A stretch of 64,000 bases of DNA. Source: Leptospira sp. B5-022. Lineage in GTDB: Bacteria > Spirochaetota > Leptospiria > Leptospirales > Leptospiraceae. Within the stretch, counting starts at the first letter, position 1. Each line of letters begins with the position of its first letter. The notes below the pieces were generated by a model, which saw only the letters and a list, made by a program, of their open reading frames with translations, was not told the origin of the DNA and ran no database searches. The stretch spans positions 23,501 through 87,500 of the forward strand of contig NZ_ANIJ01000038.1 in NCBI RefSeq assembly GCF_000347035.1. Direction: 5' to 3'. Below, piece after piece: positions 26,680 through 34,723 of the stretch. The position numbers and the translations under genes were made by a program.

Positions 26680-27624
26680 TCAATTCCTAAAATAGGTCTC
26701 GTCCAATTGTGCCGCAATACCGTTCAATCTCACTTGCAATTGGTCTAAATATTCATGCATCCCGGACGAAAAAATTTCGTCGATGGAGGCGTAGTTCATC
26801 TCGGAAAGAAGAACTCCTACCCTTTTCTCCGCCTCGTCGGCGTAACTGTCCCTTTCGGTGCCGCTTAAAATTTTAAGACTGTCGAACGTTTTGGAAAGAC
26901 AGAACCGGATCGCTCTCGGGAAAATTTTATCCAAGATCAAAAACTCCGCTATATTTTTGGGTGTGATCCTAGTGTAAATACGATTGAACATTTCATGAGC
27001 GCTCGCTGATTTCAAAAGAGAAAGCCACTGGATCAGATCCAAGGTGGATCCGACTTCTTCCCTAGACGGAAGAAGAATAAAATATTTCATATCCAGGATA
27101 CGAGTAGTTTTATCCGCCCTTTCCAACAATCTTCCGAGTAAAGCGAAATGCCAAACCTCGTCGTGAGAGATTGTAGCTTCTTGGCAACCATAGAATAATA
27201 AACATTGGTTTCGGATCGCCTTAAAAAATTCCGCAATTCCGGGCATATCGGATTCTTCAAATTTTCTTTTGGATTTGATGGTAAGATAAAATTCGTTGAT
27301 CACTTCCCACATCGGAGTGGAAATATTTTCCCGGACGGTCCTTGCGTTCTCTCTGGCACGGATCAAACAATTCATGATCGAGTTCGGATTTTCTATATCC
27401 AAACTCATGAAGTGGATCACATTTTCTTTACTTGGAATATTATACTTTCTAGAAAATAATTCATTGTCTCCGGTGGTATACACCAAAGGCATCCATTGCC
27501 TATTGGAGTCCTCGTTTAGATCCAAGGAAAGTTGAAAATTCACATCCAAAAAACGTGAATAATTCTCGGCCCTCTCCATATAACGATTCATCCAGTATAC
27601 GGATTCAGCGACTCGGCTTAGCAT
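26680..27624 (-). CDS. Alpha-E domain protein (DUF403)
   Basis: A 314-residue all-helical protein. The N-terminus MLSRVAESVYWMNRYMERAE is the alpha-E signature, repeated in the C-terminal half of the fused protein at 17030-19546 (VADNMFWMGRYAERAEN). Further conserved patches are LLGRLLERADKTTRILDMKY and IFPRAIRFCL. The family always travels with circularly permuted ATP-grasp and transglutaminase genes and has no known activity; a scaffold or substrate-holding role is inferred. GAGAGG precedes the ATG, 84 bp after the ATP-grasp stop. Confidence 0.9.
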   Translation of the reverse strand: MLSRVAESVYWMNRYMERAENYSRFLDVNFQLSLDLNEDSNRQWMPLVYTTGDNELFSRKYNIPSKENVIHFMSLDIENPNSIMNCLIRARENARTVRENISTPMWEVINEFYLTIKSKRKFEESDMPGIAEFFKAIRNQCLLFYGCQEATISHDEVWHFALLGRLLERADKTTRILDMKYFILLPSREEVGSTLDLIQWLSLLKSASAHEMFNRIYTRITPKNIAEFLILDKIFPRAIRFCLSKTFDSLKILSGTERDSYADEAEKRVGVLLSEMNYASIDEIFSSGMHEYLDQLQVRLNGIAAQLDETYFRN

Positions 27625-27708
27625 TAGGAAACCTCTCTAGTTTTGTGATGTTTTTTCGGTTCCGCTTGGGTTATCCCCTGATTGCCAGTTCTTGATCTTT
27701 TTTTGATA

Positions 27709-29133
27709 TTAACCCATCACCCAAGTATCTTTCGAGCCGCCACCTTGGGAAGAATTCACAACCAAGGAACCTCTTCGCAATGCAACCCTTGTCAATCCGC
27801 CCGGCATCACATAGATCTCTTCTCCATATAAGATAAAAGGTCTTAGATCCACATGTCTTCCTTCCAACTTATCTTCGATCAATGTCGGGATCCTGGACAA
27901 ACTCAAAACCGGCTGAGCGATATAATTTCGAGGGTCGGCTTTAACTTTTGCCACAAATTCCTCTTTTTCCGATTCGCTGGCTACCGGGCCGATGATCATT
28001 CCGTATCCGCCTGCTCCGTTAGCCGCCTTTACGACAAGATTTCCGATATTCTCGCAAACATATTTCAGGTCCTTCTCTCTAGAACATAAATACGTAGGAA
28101 CGTTAGGAATAATAGGTTCTTCTCCAAGATAATACTTAATAAAATCAGGAACATAGGAATAGATCACCTTATCGTCGGCGACTCCCGTGCCGGGAGCGTT
28201 GGCAAGCGCCACATTTCCTTTTTTAAACACTTCGAATATACCGGGAACGCCCAAGAGAGAATCCTTACGGAAAGTTTTAGGATCCATAAATGTATCGTCT
28301 ATTCTTCTGTATAGAACATCCACTTGTCTTAAACCTTTAGTGGTCCTCATATACAATTTATCATCTCTTACCGTGAGATCCGTACCTTCCACCAAAGGAA
28401 CTCCCATACGAGACGCAAGAAAACTATGTTCGTAATAGGCGGAATTATATATTCCCGGAGTGAGGACCCCAATATTCGGATTCGATTTGTCGGAAAGATT
28501 TTCCAACATCCCGCGAAGTCGGATGGGATAATCGTAGATCGGCCTTACCGAAAGACTCGCAAAAAGTTCCGGGAAGGTCTTTTTCATTACTTCACGATTT
28601 TCTAATACATAAGAAACACCGGAGGGACAACGTAAATTATCCTCAAGGACTAACATCTGCCCATCCCCGTCTCTCACAAGATCGGTTCCGGTAATATGGA
28701 TCCAAATTCCTTTCGGAGGTTTGATTCCTTTACATTCTTTTAAATAACCGGAACTGCTATAAACGATCTCGGCAGGGATCACTCCATCCTTTATGATCTT
28801 CTCGTCTCCATATATATCTTGGATGAAAAGATTTAAGGCGCGGATCCTTTGTTTGAGACCTTCTTCCATTTTTTTCCATTCGAAAGAAGTTACGATCCGA
28901 GGAATGATGTCGAAAGGCATAATCCTTTCTTCCTCTTCCTCGTCTCCATAAACATTAAAGGTGATGCCTAAGGAAAGAAGCGCCTTCTCTGCGGAAGCTT
29001 TTCGCTTCAATAATTCCTTATCATCCATGCCTTCGATCCTGGATTTTAAGATATGATAACTCTGTCGGATCCCTCCCTCTTCAGAGAACATTTCGTCGTA
29101 AAAGGAATCCGTTTGGTAATTAGTCAGGAGCAT
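27709..29133 (-). CDS. Circularly permuted type 2 ATP-grasp protein (DUF404/DUF407)
   Basis: A 474-residue stand-alone ATP-grasp, a predicted ATP-dependent amide or peptide ligase. Conserved segments are GITFNVYGDEEEEERIMPFD (56-75), EDNLRCPSGVSYVLENRE (164-181), EGTDLTVRDDKLYMRTTKGL (249-268), VDVLYRRIDDTFMDP (271-285), the nucleotide-binding VVKAANGAGGYGM (367-379), LRPFILYGEEIYVMPGGLTR (430-449) and SSQGGGSKDTWV at the end. It has all the expected motifs, unlike the fused copy. A very strong ribosome-binding site (GGGGGGAG) lies before the ATG. It heads the minus-strand block ending at 16132. Confidence 0.9.
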   Translation of the reverse strand: MLLTNYQTDSFYDEMFSEEGGIRQSYHILKSRIEGMDDKELLKRKASAEKALLSLGITFNVYGDEEEEERIMPFDIIPRIVTSFEWKKMEEGLKQRIRALNLFIQDIYGDEKIIKDGVIPAEIVYSSSGYLKECKGIKPPKGIWIHITGTDLVRDGDGQMLVLEDNLRCPSGVSYVLENREVMKKTFPELFASLSVRPIYDYPIRLRGMLENLSDKSNPNIGVLTPGIYNSAYYEHSFLASRMGVPLVEGTDLTVRDDKLYMRTTKGLRQVDVLYRRIDDTFMDPKTFRKDSLLGVPGIFEVFKKGNVALANAPGTGVADDKVIYSYVPDFIKYYLGEEPIIPNVPTYLCSREKDLKYVCENIGNLVVKAANGAGGYGMIIGPVASESEKEEFVAKVKADPRNYIAQPVLSLSRIPTLIEDKLEGRHVDLRPFILYGEEIYVMPGGLTRVALRRGSLVVNSSQGGGSKDTWVMG

Positions 29134-29342
29134 AGAATTCTCCCCCCATCTTTCTGAAGGAGACTAATTTTGCCCCTAATAAACAAGCAGAAATTAAATT
29201 AATCGCTTATTTTTTATACTGATTATTTATCAATGCCTAATTACTAAACATTTTAATAAAATTATACTCCAAGTGTTCTGAAAGAAATCCAATTTTGATC
29301 CGAAAATCCAATAAATCAGCCATAGCAAATGTGGAGTGGTTT

Positions 29343-29357
29343 TCGGGATTATCCCGA
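29343..29357. repeat. Perfect 15-bp dyad outside the TA cassette
   Basis: TCGGGA-TTA-TCCCGA. It could be an operator or the stump of a terminator; no T run follows on either strand. It lies 15 bp outside the left arm of the 12-bp inverted repeat. Confidence 0.4.
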
Positions 29358-29372
29358 CACGCGAGTATTGCC

Positions 29373-29384
29373 TAGTCACCTAAC
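29373..29384. repeat. Left arm of inverted repeat bounding the TA cassette
   Basis: TAGTCACCTAAC is the exact reverse complement of GTTAGGTGACTA at 30272-30283. The pair encloses the antitoxin and toxin genes. Confidence 0.6.
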
Positions 29385-29481
29385 CCCGGACACCTTTTAA
29401 GCTCCAAAAGAGGTAAAGATATACATGAGCAGAAAAGGAAAATTGCAAAAAAAGTAGAATGATTTTTCGATTTATTATCAC

Positions 29482-29510
29482 TTGACGAAAGTAGTCATAG
29501 TAGTCACAAT
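29482..29510 (+). promoter_or_regulatory. Promoter/operator of the toxin-antitoxin operon
   Basis: TTGACG (29482-29487), a 17-bp spacer and CACAAT (29505-29510) form a plausible promoter. TAGTCA occurs twice, 9 bp apart (29492 and 29501), a likely binding site for the autoregulating antitoxin. The predicted transcription start falls at or next to the ATG at 29517 and there is no Shine-Dalgarno, so the message may be leaderless. Confidence 0.45.
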
Positions 29511-29516
29511 TTATTC

Positions 29517-29822
29517 ATGATATCAGTTGGAATCCGAGAACTAAAGTCCCACCTTAGCCAATATATTGAACTAGTTAAAAATGGAGAAAATGTTCTGATT
29601 ACTGAACACAACAAAGTTGTAGCTGAACTAAAATTCCCTGAAAAAGAAAATTCCAACAATAAGATACAAGAAGTATTAAATAAACTTACTTCTGAAGGAA
29701 AATTAATTCCAGCAAAACGTAAATCTACGCTAATCAATAAATTAACTAAACTGAAATCGAATGGAAAAAAACAAGTAGATTGGTGGGCTATCTACCAAGA
29801 ATCAAAGGAAGATAAATTTTAA
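29517..29822 (+). CDS. Type II antitoxin, Phd/YefM family
   Basis: A 101-residue antitoxin. The N-terminal DNA-binding Phd fold is clear: MISVGIRELKSHLSQYIELVKNG then VLITEHNKVVAEL. The C-terminal half is Lys/Asn/Ser-rich and probably disordered until it wraps the toxin (QVDWWAIYQESKEDKF). It would neutralise the PIN toxin encoded 6 bp downstream and repress its own promoter. The module is visibly more AT-rich than the flanking genes, with many AAA, AAT and TTA codons, consistent with horizontal acquisition. Confidence 0.88.
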   Translation: MISVGIRELKSHLSQYIELVKNGENVLITEHNKVVAELKFPEKENSNNKIQEVLNKLTSEGKLIPAKRKSTLINKLTKLKSNGKKQVDWWAIYQESKEDKF

Positions 29823-29828
29823 TTTAGT

Positions 29829-30266
29829 ATGGTCTACTATATTGAAACTAGTATTATTCTTTCTATAATCTTAGGTGACCATTTTCATGATAAAGCCGTA
29901 AAAATATGGAATGCTCCTAGTGAAAAAGTAAGTTCAATTTTAACTCTAATTGAAGCTACTATCGTACTCAGACGATTTTTTAAAAATCAAAAGAAATTTC
30001 TTTCATCACAATGGCTCTCTAAACATGAAAAACAACTCAAAGGACTACTTTCCGAATGCTATTTAATGAAAATTGATGAGAGTATTCAATCCATTCTAGA
30101 ATTAAAGAAAGAAATTGCCGATTGTAGATCTTTAGATGGTATTCATGTCGCTACTGCAATCTTTCTAAGAGATGCTATGCATTCTTCAAATTTTGTATTT
30201 CATAGTTTTGATAATAGAGTAAACGAAGTTGCTGGAAAATTCGGTTTAAAACCGCACCTCGTCTAA
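29829..30266 (+). CDS. PIN-domain toxin (VapC-like RNase)
   Basis: A 145-residue PIN domain, predicted Mg-dependent endoribonuclease. Acidic positions are Glu6 (YIETS), Glu42 (LTLIEATIVLRR), Asp103 (RSLDGIHVATA) and Asp128 (HSFDNRV). The first is usually Asp (YxDTS) and is Glu here, which keeps the charge but lengthens the side chain. It is probably still active. It follows the antitoxin after 6 bp in the same AT-rich cassette. The stop is 5 bp from the right inverted-repeat arm. Confidence 0.85.
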   Translation: MVYYIETSIILSIILGDHFHDKAVKIWNAPSEKVSSILTLIEATIVLRRFFKNQKKFLSSQWLSKHEKQLKGLLSECYLMKIDESIQSILELKKEIADCRSLDGIHVATAIFLRDAMHSSNFVFHSFDNRVNEVAGKFGLKPHLV

Positions 30267-30511
30267 CTAGAGTTAGGTGACTACCGTATATACTCACTAT
30301 GGCCCATCGTAAGTGATGGCGGAGCCTAAATGCGGTCTGGGTCGAGGGCAAGCTGACCTCCAGTGTAATGTGCATAGATAATACAATGGCAAAATTTTAC
30401 AGGGTTTGTTGAGACATTCACGCATCGACCAGAATCAAGGTCAACGGGGCAGCAACTAAGCACTCCGAAATGACTAGCAAGACGGAAACCTTACGCGCGT
30501 TCTCAGCCCCC
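30267..30511. other. Gene-free stretch after the TA cassette
   Basis: Much less AT-rich than the cassette. It contains the right inverted-repeat arm, a small hairpin CCATC-GTAAGT-GATGG (about 30305-30320) and no frame with a ribosome-binding site. Fragments such as GGTCTGGGTCGAGGG look like a remnant of a dispersed or mobile element, but I cannot identify it. Confidence 0.4.
30272..30283. repeat. Right arm of inverted repeat bounding the TA cassette
   Basis: GTTAGGTGACTA is the exact reverse complement of 29373-29384. With TCTAACT just before it, the right end also forms a short local hairpin (CTAAC-TAGA-GTTAG). Confidence 0.6.
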
Positions 30512-31417
30512 CTACTTCTTCTTCTCCAACTCTGCTGCAATCATACACTCTTTCGGGATCCATTCCTTCTCGACTTGTTTTTCACGAACATAACCGACGA
30601 CATGCCCGGTGCTGGCCGCTACTGCGAGAATGGAATACGTATATAAAAGTGCATAAGGAGAACTTGGAATTAGATCGGATACACCGCCCCCCACGTAAGA
30701 TCCGTAAGCCGGATACAATGTGCGATATGCGGTCATTTCTTCGGTTTTATCACAACGATATCTGAAATATCGGATTGCATCATCCGACGCTCTCGCTTCC
30801 GGGTAGAAGGCTCCCAGGATCGGGACGGCATAACCTAATGCGTATAAAGAACGATATTCTCTTTGGGCAAAATCTTTTGAGTGACCGCCTTCGTGTATCA
30901 CTACGGCAGGAATATCCGAATAGATATGAATCGTATTAGAGTACGGATTATAATGGTCGCCGCCAAAAATACGACCGACCAAAAGTACGTCATTCACTAA
31001 GTAAGCGAACACACCTATGGTCCATTTTAAAAGTGGATTTACAGATTTAGAATGCCAAAGCCTCCTTAAATCGTCCCAAGGAGCGTATTGATTAAAACGT
31101 ATCTTAACATCTTTCAGGTTATTATCGCGGATATAATCCATCAGATATTTTTTCGTTTCAAAGGATATCTTGTGATTCTGGATCCTTCGATCCCAGATCA
31201 TAAGTTTTCCGAGTAAACTTTCGATCCAGATCCAACTTCCTATAAAATCTAATACTGAATAAGGTTCTCCTTCTTCAAATTGCGGATCCTTTTCATCAAA
31301 ATACAGTTGGTCATTCGGATCGTACGGTTGAGCGACGGTGTATCTTTTTTCGGTGGAATAATAGCAGGATTGAAAAACCGAACAGAGAAGTAAGAATATT
31401 AGAATTTTCCGTTTCAT
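30512..31417 (-). CDS. Lipoprotein with HEGGH zinc-site motif
   Basis: A 301-residue lipoprotein (lipobox VFQSC, Cys18). HEGGHSKDF at 175-183 fits the HExxH zinc-metallopeptidase pattern, preceded by IHIYSDIPAVVI as the edge strand typical of gluzincin-like folds. A third ligand is not obvious; Glu in KTEEMTAY is a candidate. After it comes a weakly hydrophobic stretch (YALLYTYSILAVAAS). Annotation as a peptidase is inference from one motif. Start 31417 is chosen to expose the lipoprotein signal; AAGGGA is upstream. It begins one base after the stop of the upstream lipoprotein gene. Confidence 0.75.
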   Translation of the reverse strand: MKRKILIFLLLCSVFQSCYYSTEKRYTVAQPYDPNDQLYFDEKDPQFEEGEPYSVLDFIGSWIWIESLLGKLMIWDRRIQNHKISFETKKYLMDYIRDNNLKDVKIRFNQYAPWDDLRRLWHSKSVNPLLKWTIGVFAYLVNDVLLVGRIFGGDHYNPYSNTIHIYSDIPAVVIHEGGHSKDFAQREYRSLYALGYAVPILGAFYPEARASDDAIRYFRYRCDKTEEMTAYRTLYPAYGSYVGGGVSDLIPSSPYALLYTYSILAVAASTGHVVGYVREKQVEKEWIPKECMIAAELEKKK

Positions 31418-31418
31418 C

Positions 31419-32075
31419 TTACTTAATCCCTTTTTTATTCGGAGAATGTTTTTTGATCTCATCCAGAAAATCCAGAAGGGCCACTCTTCCCATTTGGTTG
31501 AGTTGATCCTCTCTGCTCCCTCGATGCCCTATGTATGGAAGGTGGATGATCCATCCAAGGAGGATCGGAATGGTTGCAAGTGTGGCCATACAATCCGTAA
31601 CTCTGGATTCTATCCCATCCTTATATTGGTAATGCCATGTTTTTCCGGAAGAAACGATATCCGCTTCCATCTCGACATTCACTTGGTTGTAACTGCAATG
31701 ATCTACCGATTCTAATCTGAACTTTTGAATGACAATCTTATGTTTTCCCGGATATTCTTCCTTATGGTCGTTCAACTCTTTTCGGATCAGTTTCGAGATC
31801 GGTCCGTACACATTGGCGTAATCTTTTCCCCGACCGGTCCAAGAAGTGAACCCATCTTCGAAATATACGAAACGATCGGCATCCTCGCTCGGGAATTCCA
31901 CCTCGAAATCCGGATCTTTGGAATCGTAATCAGGTGCGCCGGATTTCACCTCCATCCAATGTTCTTGGATCTCATGAGCTCCGGAAAGCGTTTTAGGAAT
32001 ATGCACCTTGATGGAAACACAAGTGCAAAGAAATATTAGAAAAAAAGATAATACAAACCTAAGAAAATAAGACAT
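31419..32075 (-). CDS. Lipoprotein of unknown function
   Basis: A 218-residue protein with a lipoprotein signal (FLRFVLSFFLIFLCTC). The mature part is soluble and mixed (HKIVIQKFRLESVDHCSYNQ, VNVEMEADIVSSGKTWHYQY), then a hydrophobic segment near the C-terminus (MATLATIPILLGWIIHLPYI) that could be a membrane helix. I recognise no family. It is paired with the HEGGH lipoprotein gene downstream (stop and next ATG separated by one base), so the two probably work together in the envelope. Confidence 0.7.
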   Translation of the reverse strand: MSYFLRFVLSFFLIFLCTCVSIKVHIPKTLSGAHEIQEHWMEVKSGAPDYDSKDPDFEVEFPSEDADRFVYFEDGFTSWTGRGKDYANVYGPISKLIRKELNDHKEEYPGKHKIVIQKFRLESVDHCSYNQVNVEMEADIVSSGKTWHYQYKDGIESRVTDCMATLATIPILLGWIIHLPYIGHRGSREDQLNQMGRVALLDFLDEIKKHSPNKKGIK

Positions 32076-32153
32076 GGTTTATAGCTTTGTAATCTAAAAG
32101 TATGGAGAAGAATGTAAAGAATAAATTCCAAACCGAAAGAAAGGGACCTCCGT

Positions 32154-33215
32154 TCAATTAGAAATATCTTTCCATTTTGACCCGGGAATTTCCAAAACGA
32201 ATTCGGAACCGAATGCAAGACTCGGGGTCTTAAATCCTTTTCCCCCTTTTCCGGAAAGAACCTTGGAAACCGCTGATAGAGATGATTCCACTGTGAATTC
32301 GTAACCTTCTTTACATTCCAAAACTTTGGTGGATTTTTTTCCATCTTCGGATCGAACTTCTCCCCAGACAGTCGTTTTGACCAGGGTCCTTGTCCTTTCT
32401 CCAGGGCCTTTGATCGTTTTTCCTACCAAGGCCTGGACTCCCCTTAATACGAAAGGAATTTTTAATAAAGAAATAATCGGTTTAAAATAGCGTAACACAT
32501 TCACTTGACCGGAAGGAATATCCGTGTACACATCAATATTCGGGATACCTGTAGAAATATACGCCGTAAATACATCTCCCCAAGGGATCCCGTACACTTT
32601 ATAGGTTTTCCCGCCTGCGGTTACTTCTCTAGTTCTACTCAGATGAGGAACTCCAACCATTTTTCCGTCCTTTCTGATCTTGGAACCGTAAGGCAATTGT
32701 GCGAGTGCACTTTTCATTGTGCCCGGAGAAACCTCGCTTAAGCCCACAAATGCAAGTTCCAAATACTTAGGTTTTGAAAGTGATTTTTTTAGAGAAGCAG
32801 CCAGACAATCGGTAGGAACAATATCAAAACCTACACCGGGTAAAAGAAGAACTCCTGCTTTCTCCGCTTCTTCCCCTAAGGTTTGCAGAGATTCGTAAAC
32901 GGGAATTTCTCCGGTAATATCCAAATAATGGACTTTTTTCGAAATACATGCCTTTGCCATCGGAACGGAAGTTTGGATGAAGGGCCCCGCACAATGTAGA
33001 ACCAGTTGGAATCCTTGGATATTGGAGCCGATCTCGTTCGGATCATTTAAATCGAAAATTCTATATTCTAAACGCAGTTCGTTTGCCAGCTCTTCTATTT
33101 TGTTTCGGTTTCTTCCAGCAAGTACAGGTTTTAAACCTCGGGACACCGCTCTTCTTGCGATCAGTTCTCCTGTGTAACCGTTCGCTCCATAAATCATCCA
33201 CTTTGATTTTACCAT
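32154..33215 (-). CDS. Saccharopine-dehydrogenase-like / trans-acting enoyl reductase family protein
   Basis: A 353-residue Rossmann enzyme. The N-terminus WMIYGANGYTGELIARRAV is the NAD(P)-binding site, with VLAGRNRNKIEELANEL as the second strand and VLHCAGPF typical of saccharopine-dehydrogenase-related proteins. LDITGEIPVYESL and GVGFDIVPTDCLAASL follow the pattern of the mycobacterial trans-acting enoyl reductase group. The substrate is probably a lipid intermediate, unproven. ATG at 33215 is used; a TTG at 33242 would add nine residues with no better ribosome-binding site. Confidence 0.82.
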   Translation of the reverse strand: MVKSKWMIYGANGYTGELIARRAVSRGLKPVLAGRNRNKIEELANELRLEYRIFDLNDPNEIGSNIQGFQLVLHCAGPFIQTSVPMAKACISKKVHYLDITGEIPVYESLQTLGEEAEKAGVLLLPGVGFDIVPTDCLAASLKKSLSKPKYLELAFVGLSEVSPGTMKSALAQLPYGSKIRKDGKMVGVPHLSRTREVTAGGKTYKVYGIPWGDVFTAYISTGIPNIDVYTDIPSGQVNVLRYFKPIISLLKIPFVLRGVQALVGKTIKGPGERTRTLVKTTVWGEVRSEDGKKSTKVLECKEGYEFTVESSLSAVSKVLSGKGGKGFKTPSLAFGSEFVLEIPGSKWKDISN

Positions 33216-33383
33216 ACGGTAGGAACTAAGACATCGTTCCAAATTACGTCAACCTGCATACCTTGAACGAGTTAGTTTTTTTCACACAATTGATAGGTAA
33301 AAAATTTCCGTTTTGGAGTCCGTTTTAGTTTTGGATTGACCTTGTTACGGAACGAAGAATGATAGAGGCTACCGGCTTGTATT

Positions 33384-34718
33384 ATGGAAAAAATAAATCT
33401 TATCACAATCGCAATTCCGTTTTTCTTTTTGCTGATCGGGTTAGAGCTCGCATTCTCCTGGTATCATAAAAGAAAACTGTATCGTCTGAACGATTCTATC
33501 AACGATCTTAGCGCTGGGATCGCTAGCCAAATTTTCGGGATCATTTTTAAGACGTTCACATTTTTCGCATATCTTTGGGTTTATGAAAATTGGAGAATAT
33601 TCAATCTTCCTTCTTGGCCAAGCGAACCAGTTTCTTGGATGCCTTCTTCCGAAGTGCTGGGTCTTTCCGCTTCTACTTGGGCTTGGACAATCGTTATAGC
33701 AGTTTGGATTAGCTGCTTCGTTCTTTACGATATGGCATATTATTGGCTGCACCGATTGAGTCATGAGGTCAATTTCCTTTGGGCCGGACATGTGGTTCAC
33801 CACCAAAGCGAAGAATACAATCTGACGGTGGCATTACGTCAGGCAAGCTTTCACGGATTATTTACCTGGATCTTCTATATTCCTCTAGCGATCATAGGAT
33901 TTTCTCCGATTGTGATGGTCCTGAACGGACAATTAAATTTGATCTATCAATTCTGGATCCACACAAAGGCGATCGATAAATTCCCGAAATGGTTCGAAGC
34001 GGTATTCAATACACCTTCCCATCATAGGGTCCATCATGGTATCAATCCTAAGTATATCGACAGGAACCATGGCGGGACATTGATCGTTTTTGATAAATGG
34101 TTCGGGACATTCCAAGCAGAAGAAGAAACTCCCGTTTACGGAACCGTCAAACCTCTTCGCAGTTTCAATCCGTTATGGGCGAATGTTCATTATTGGGTAG
34201 AAATGTGGGAGCAGGCAAAACAAAGCCGTCGTTGGTCCGATAAGATCAAAACATTCTTAGCAGTGCCAGGATGGAGACCTCTGGATCTAGGAGGGCAATA
34301 TCCTATCCCTGAAGTGAACGAAAAAACATTCAAAAAATATGATGTATCCGTTTCCAAAAGTTTAACGGTATATGCGGTGACTTGGTTCGTTCTCACATTA
34401 GTCGGGACATTCTCCATGCTCGTAAAAGTGAATTCCATTCCGACAGGTTTATTATATCTGATCTTCTTCTTCAGTTTATTCTCCTTAACGACTGTAGGAG
34501 GGATCTTAGATCTAAAACGTTGGACCCTGTATCTGGAACCGGTTCGGATCACACTTTTAGTAGGAACCGCTTTTCTTTTAGGATTTTCCACCGGAACAGC
34601 GTTTATCGTAGCAGGATTGGGCGCACTTTCCCTTGCCTGGTTTCTTTCCCAAAGACATGTTTTTGCAGAATGGAAGGATATAGATCCGGCAAAAGAGATC
34701 CAAAGCAAAGCCGCTTGA
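33384..34718 (+). CDS. Sterol desaturase / fatty acid hydroxylase superfamily protein
   Basis: A 444-residue membrane di-iron oxygenase. Histidine motifs are HRLSHEVNFLWAGHVVHH, then NTPSHHRVHHGINPKYIDRNHGG; the spacing matches alkylglycerol-monooxygenase-like members. Helices are visible at about 5-25, 50-70, 95-125, 155-185 and, after the catalytic part, a C-terminal bundle (VYAVTWFVLTLVGTFSMLV, GLLYLIFFFSLFSLTTVG, ITLLVGTAFLLGFSTGTAFI). Substrate may be a sterol, fatty or ether lipid. It ends at a bidirectional terminator facing the convergent exported-protein gene. Confidence 0.87.
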   Translation: MEKINLITIAIPFFFLLIGLELAFSWYHKRKLYRLNDSINDLSAGIASQIFGIIFKTFTFFAYLWVYENWRIFNLPSWPSEPVSWMPSSEVLGLSASTWAWTIVIAVWISCFVLYDMAYYWLHRLSHEVNFLWAGHVVHHQSEEYNLTVALRQASFHGLFTWIFYIPLAIIGFSPIVMVLNGQLNLIYQFWIHTKAIDKFPKWFEAVFNTPSHHRVHHGINPKYIDRNHGGTLIVFDKWFGTFQAEEETPVYGTVKPLRSFNPLWANVHYWVEMWEQAKQSRRWSDKIKTFLAVPGWRPLDLGGQYPIPEVNEKTFKKYDVSVSKSLTVYAVTWFVLTLVGTFSMLVKVNSIPTGLLYLIFFFSLFSLTTVGGILDLKRWTLYLEPVRITLLVGTAFLLGFSTGTAFIVAGLGALSLAWFLSQRHVFAEWKDIDPAKEIQSKAA

Positions 34719-34723
34719 ACAAT

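Larger units (their letters stand above)
29134..29516. other. 383-bp intergenic region between divergent ATP-grasp and TA genes
   Basis: The left half is very AT-rich and must carry the promoter of the long minus-strand block; I could not pick a convincing -35/-10 pair. The right half holds a perfect dyad TCGGGA-TTA-TCCCGA (29343-29357), one arm of the inverted repeat bounding the TA cassette (29373-29384), and the TA promoter (29482-29510). Confidence 0.5.

Noticed and set aside
29373..30283. Integron cassette with attC sites around the TA pair
   Set aside because: ACCTAAC and GTTAGGT fit the RYYYAAC/GTTRRRY core words, but their orientation encloses the genes instead of forming an attC site after them. 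No attC fold of adequate length and no integrase are present.
30175..30375. 66-codon minus-strand open frame over the toxin gene end
   Set aside because: Antisense to the PIN toxin C-terminus and crossing the inverted-repeat arm; low credibility.
34190..34708. 172-codon minus-strand open frame
   Set aside because: Antisense to the sterol-desaturase-family gene and separated from nothing by a terminator; shadow.
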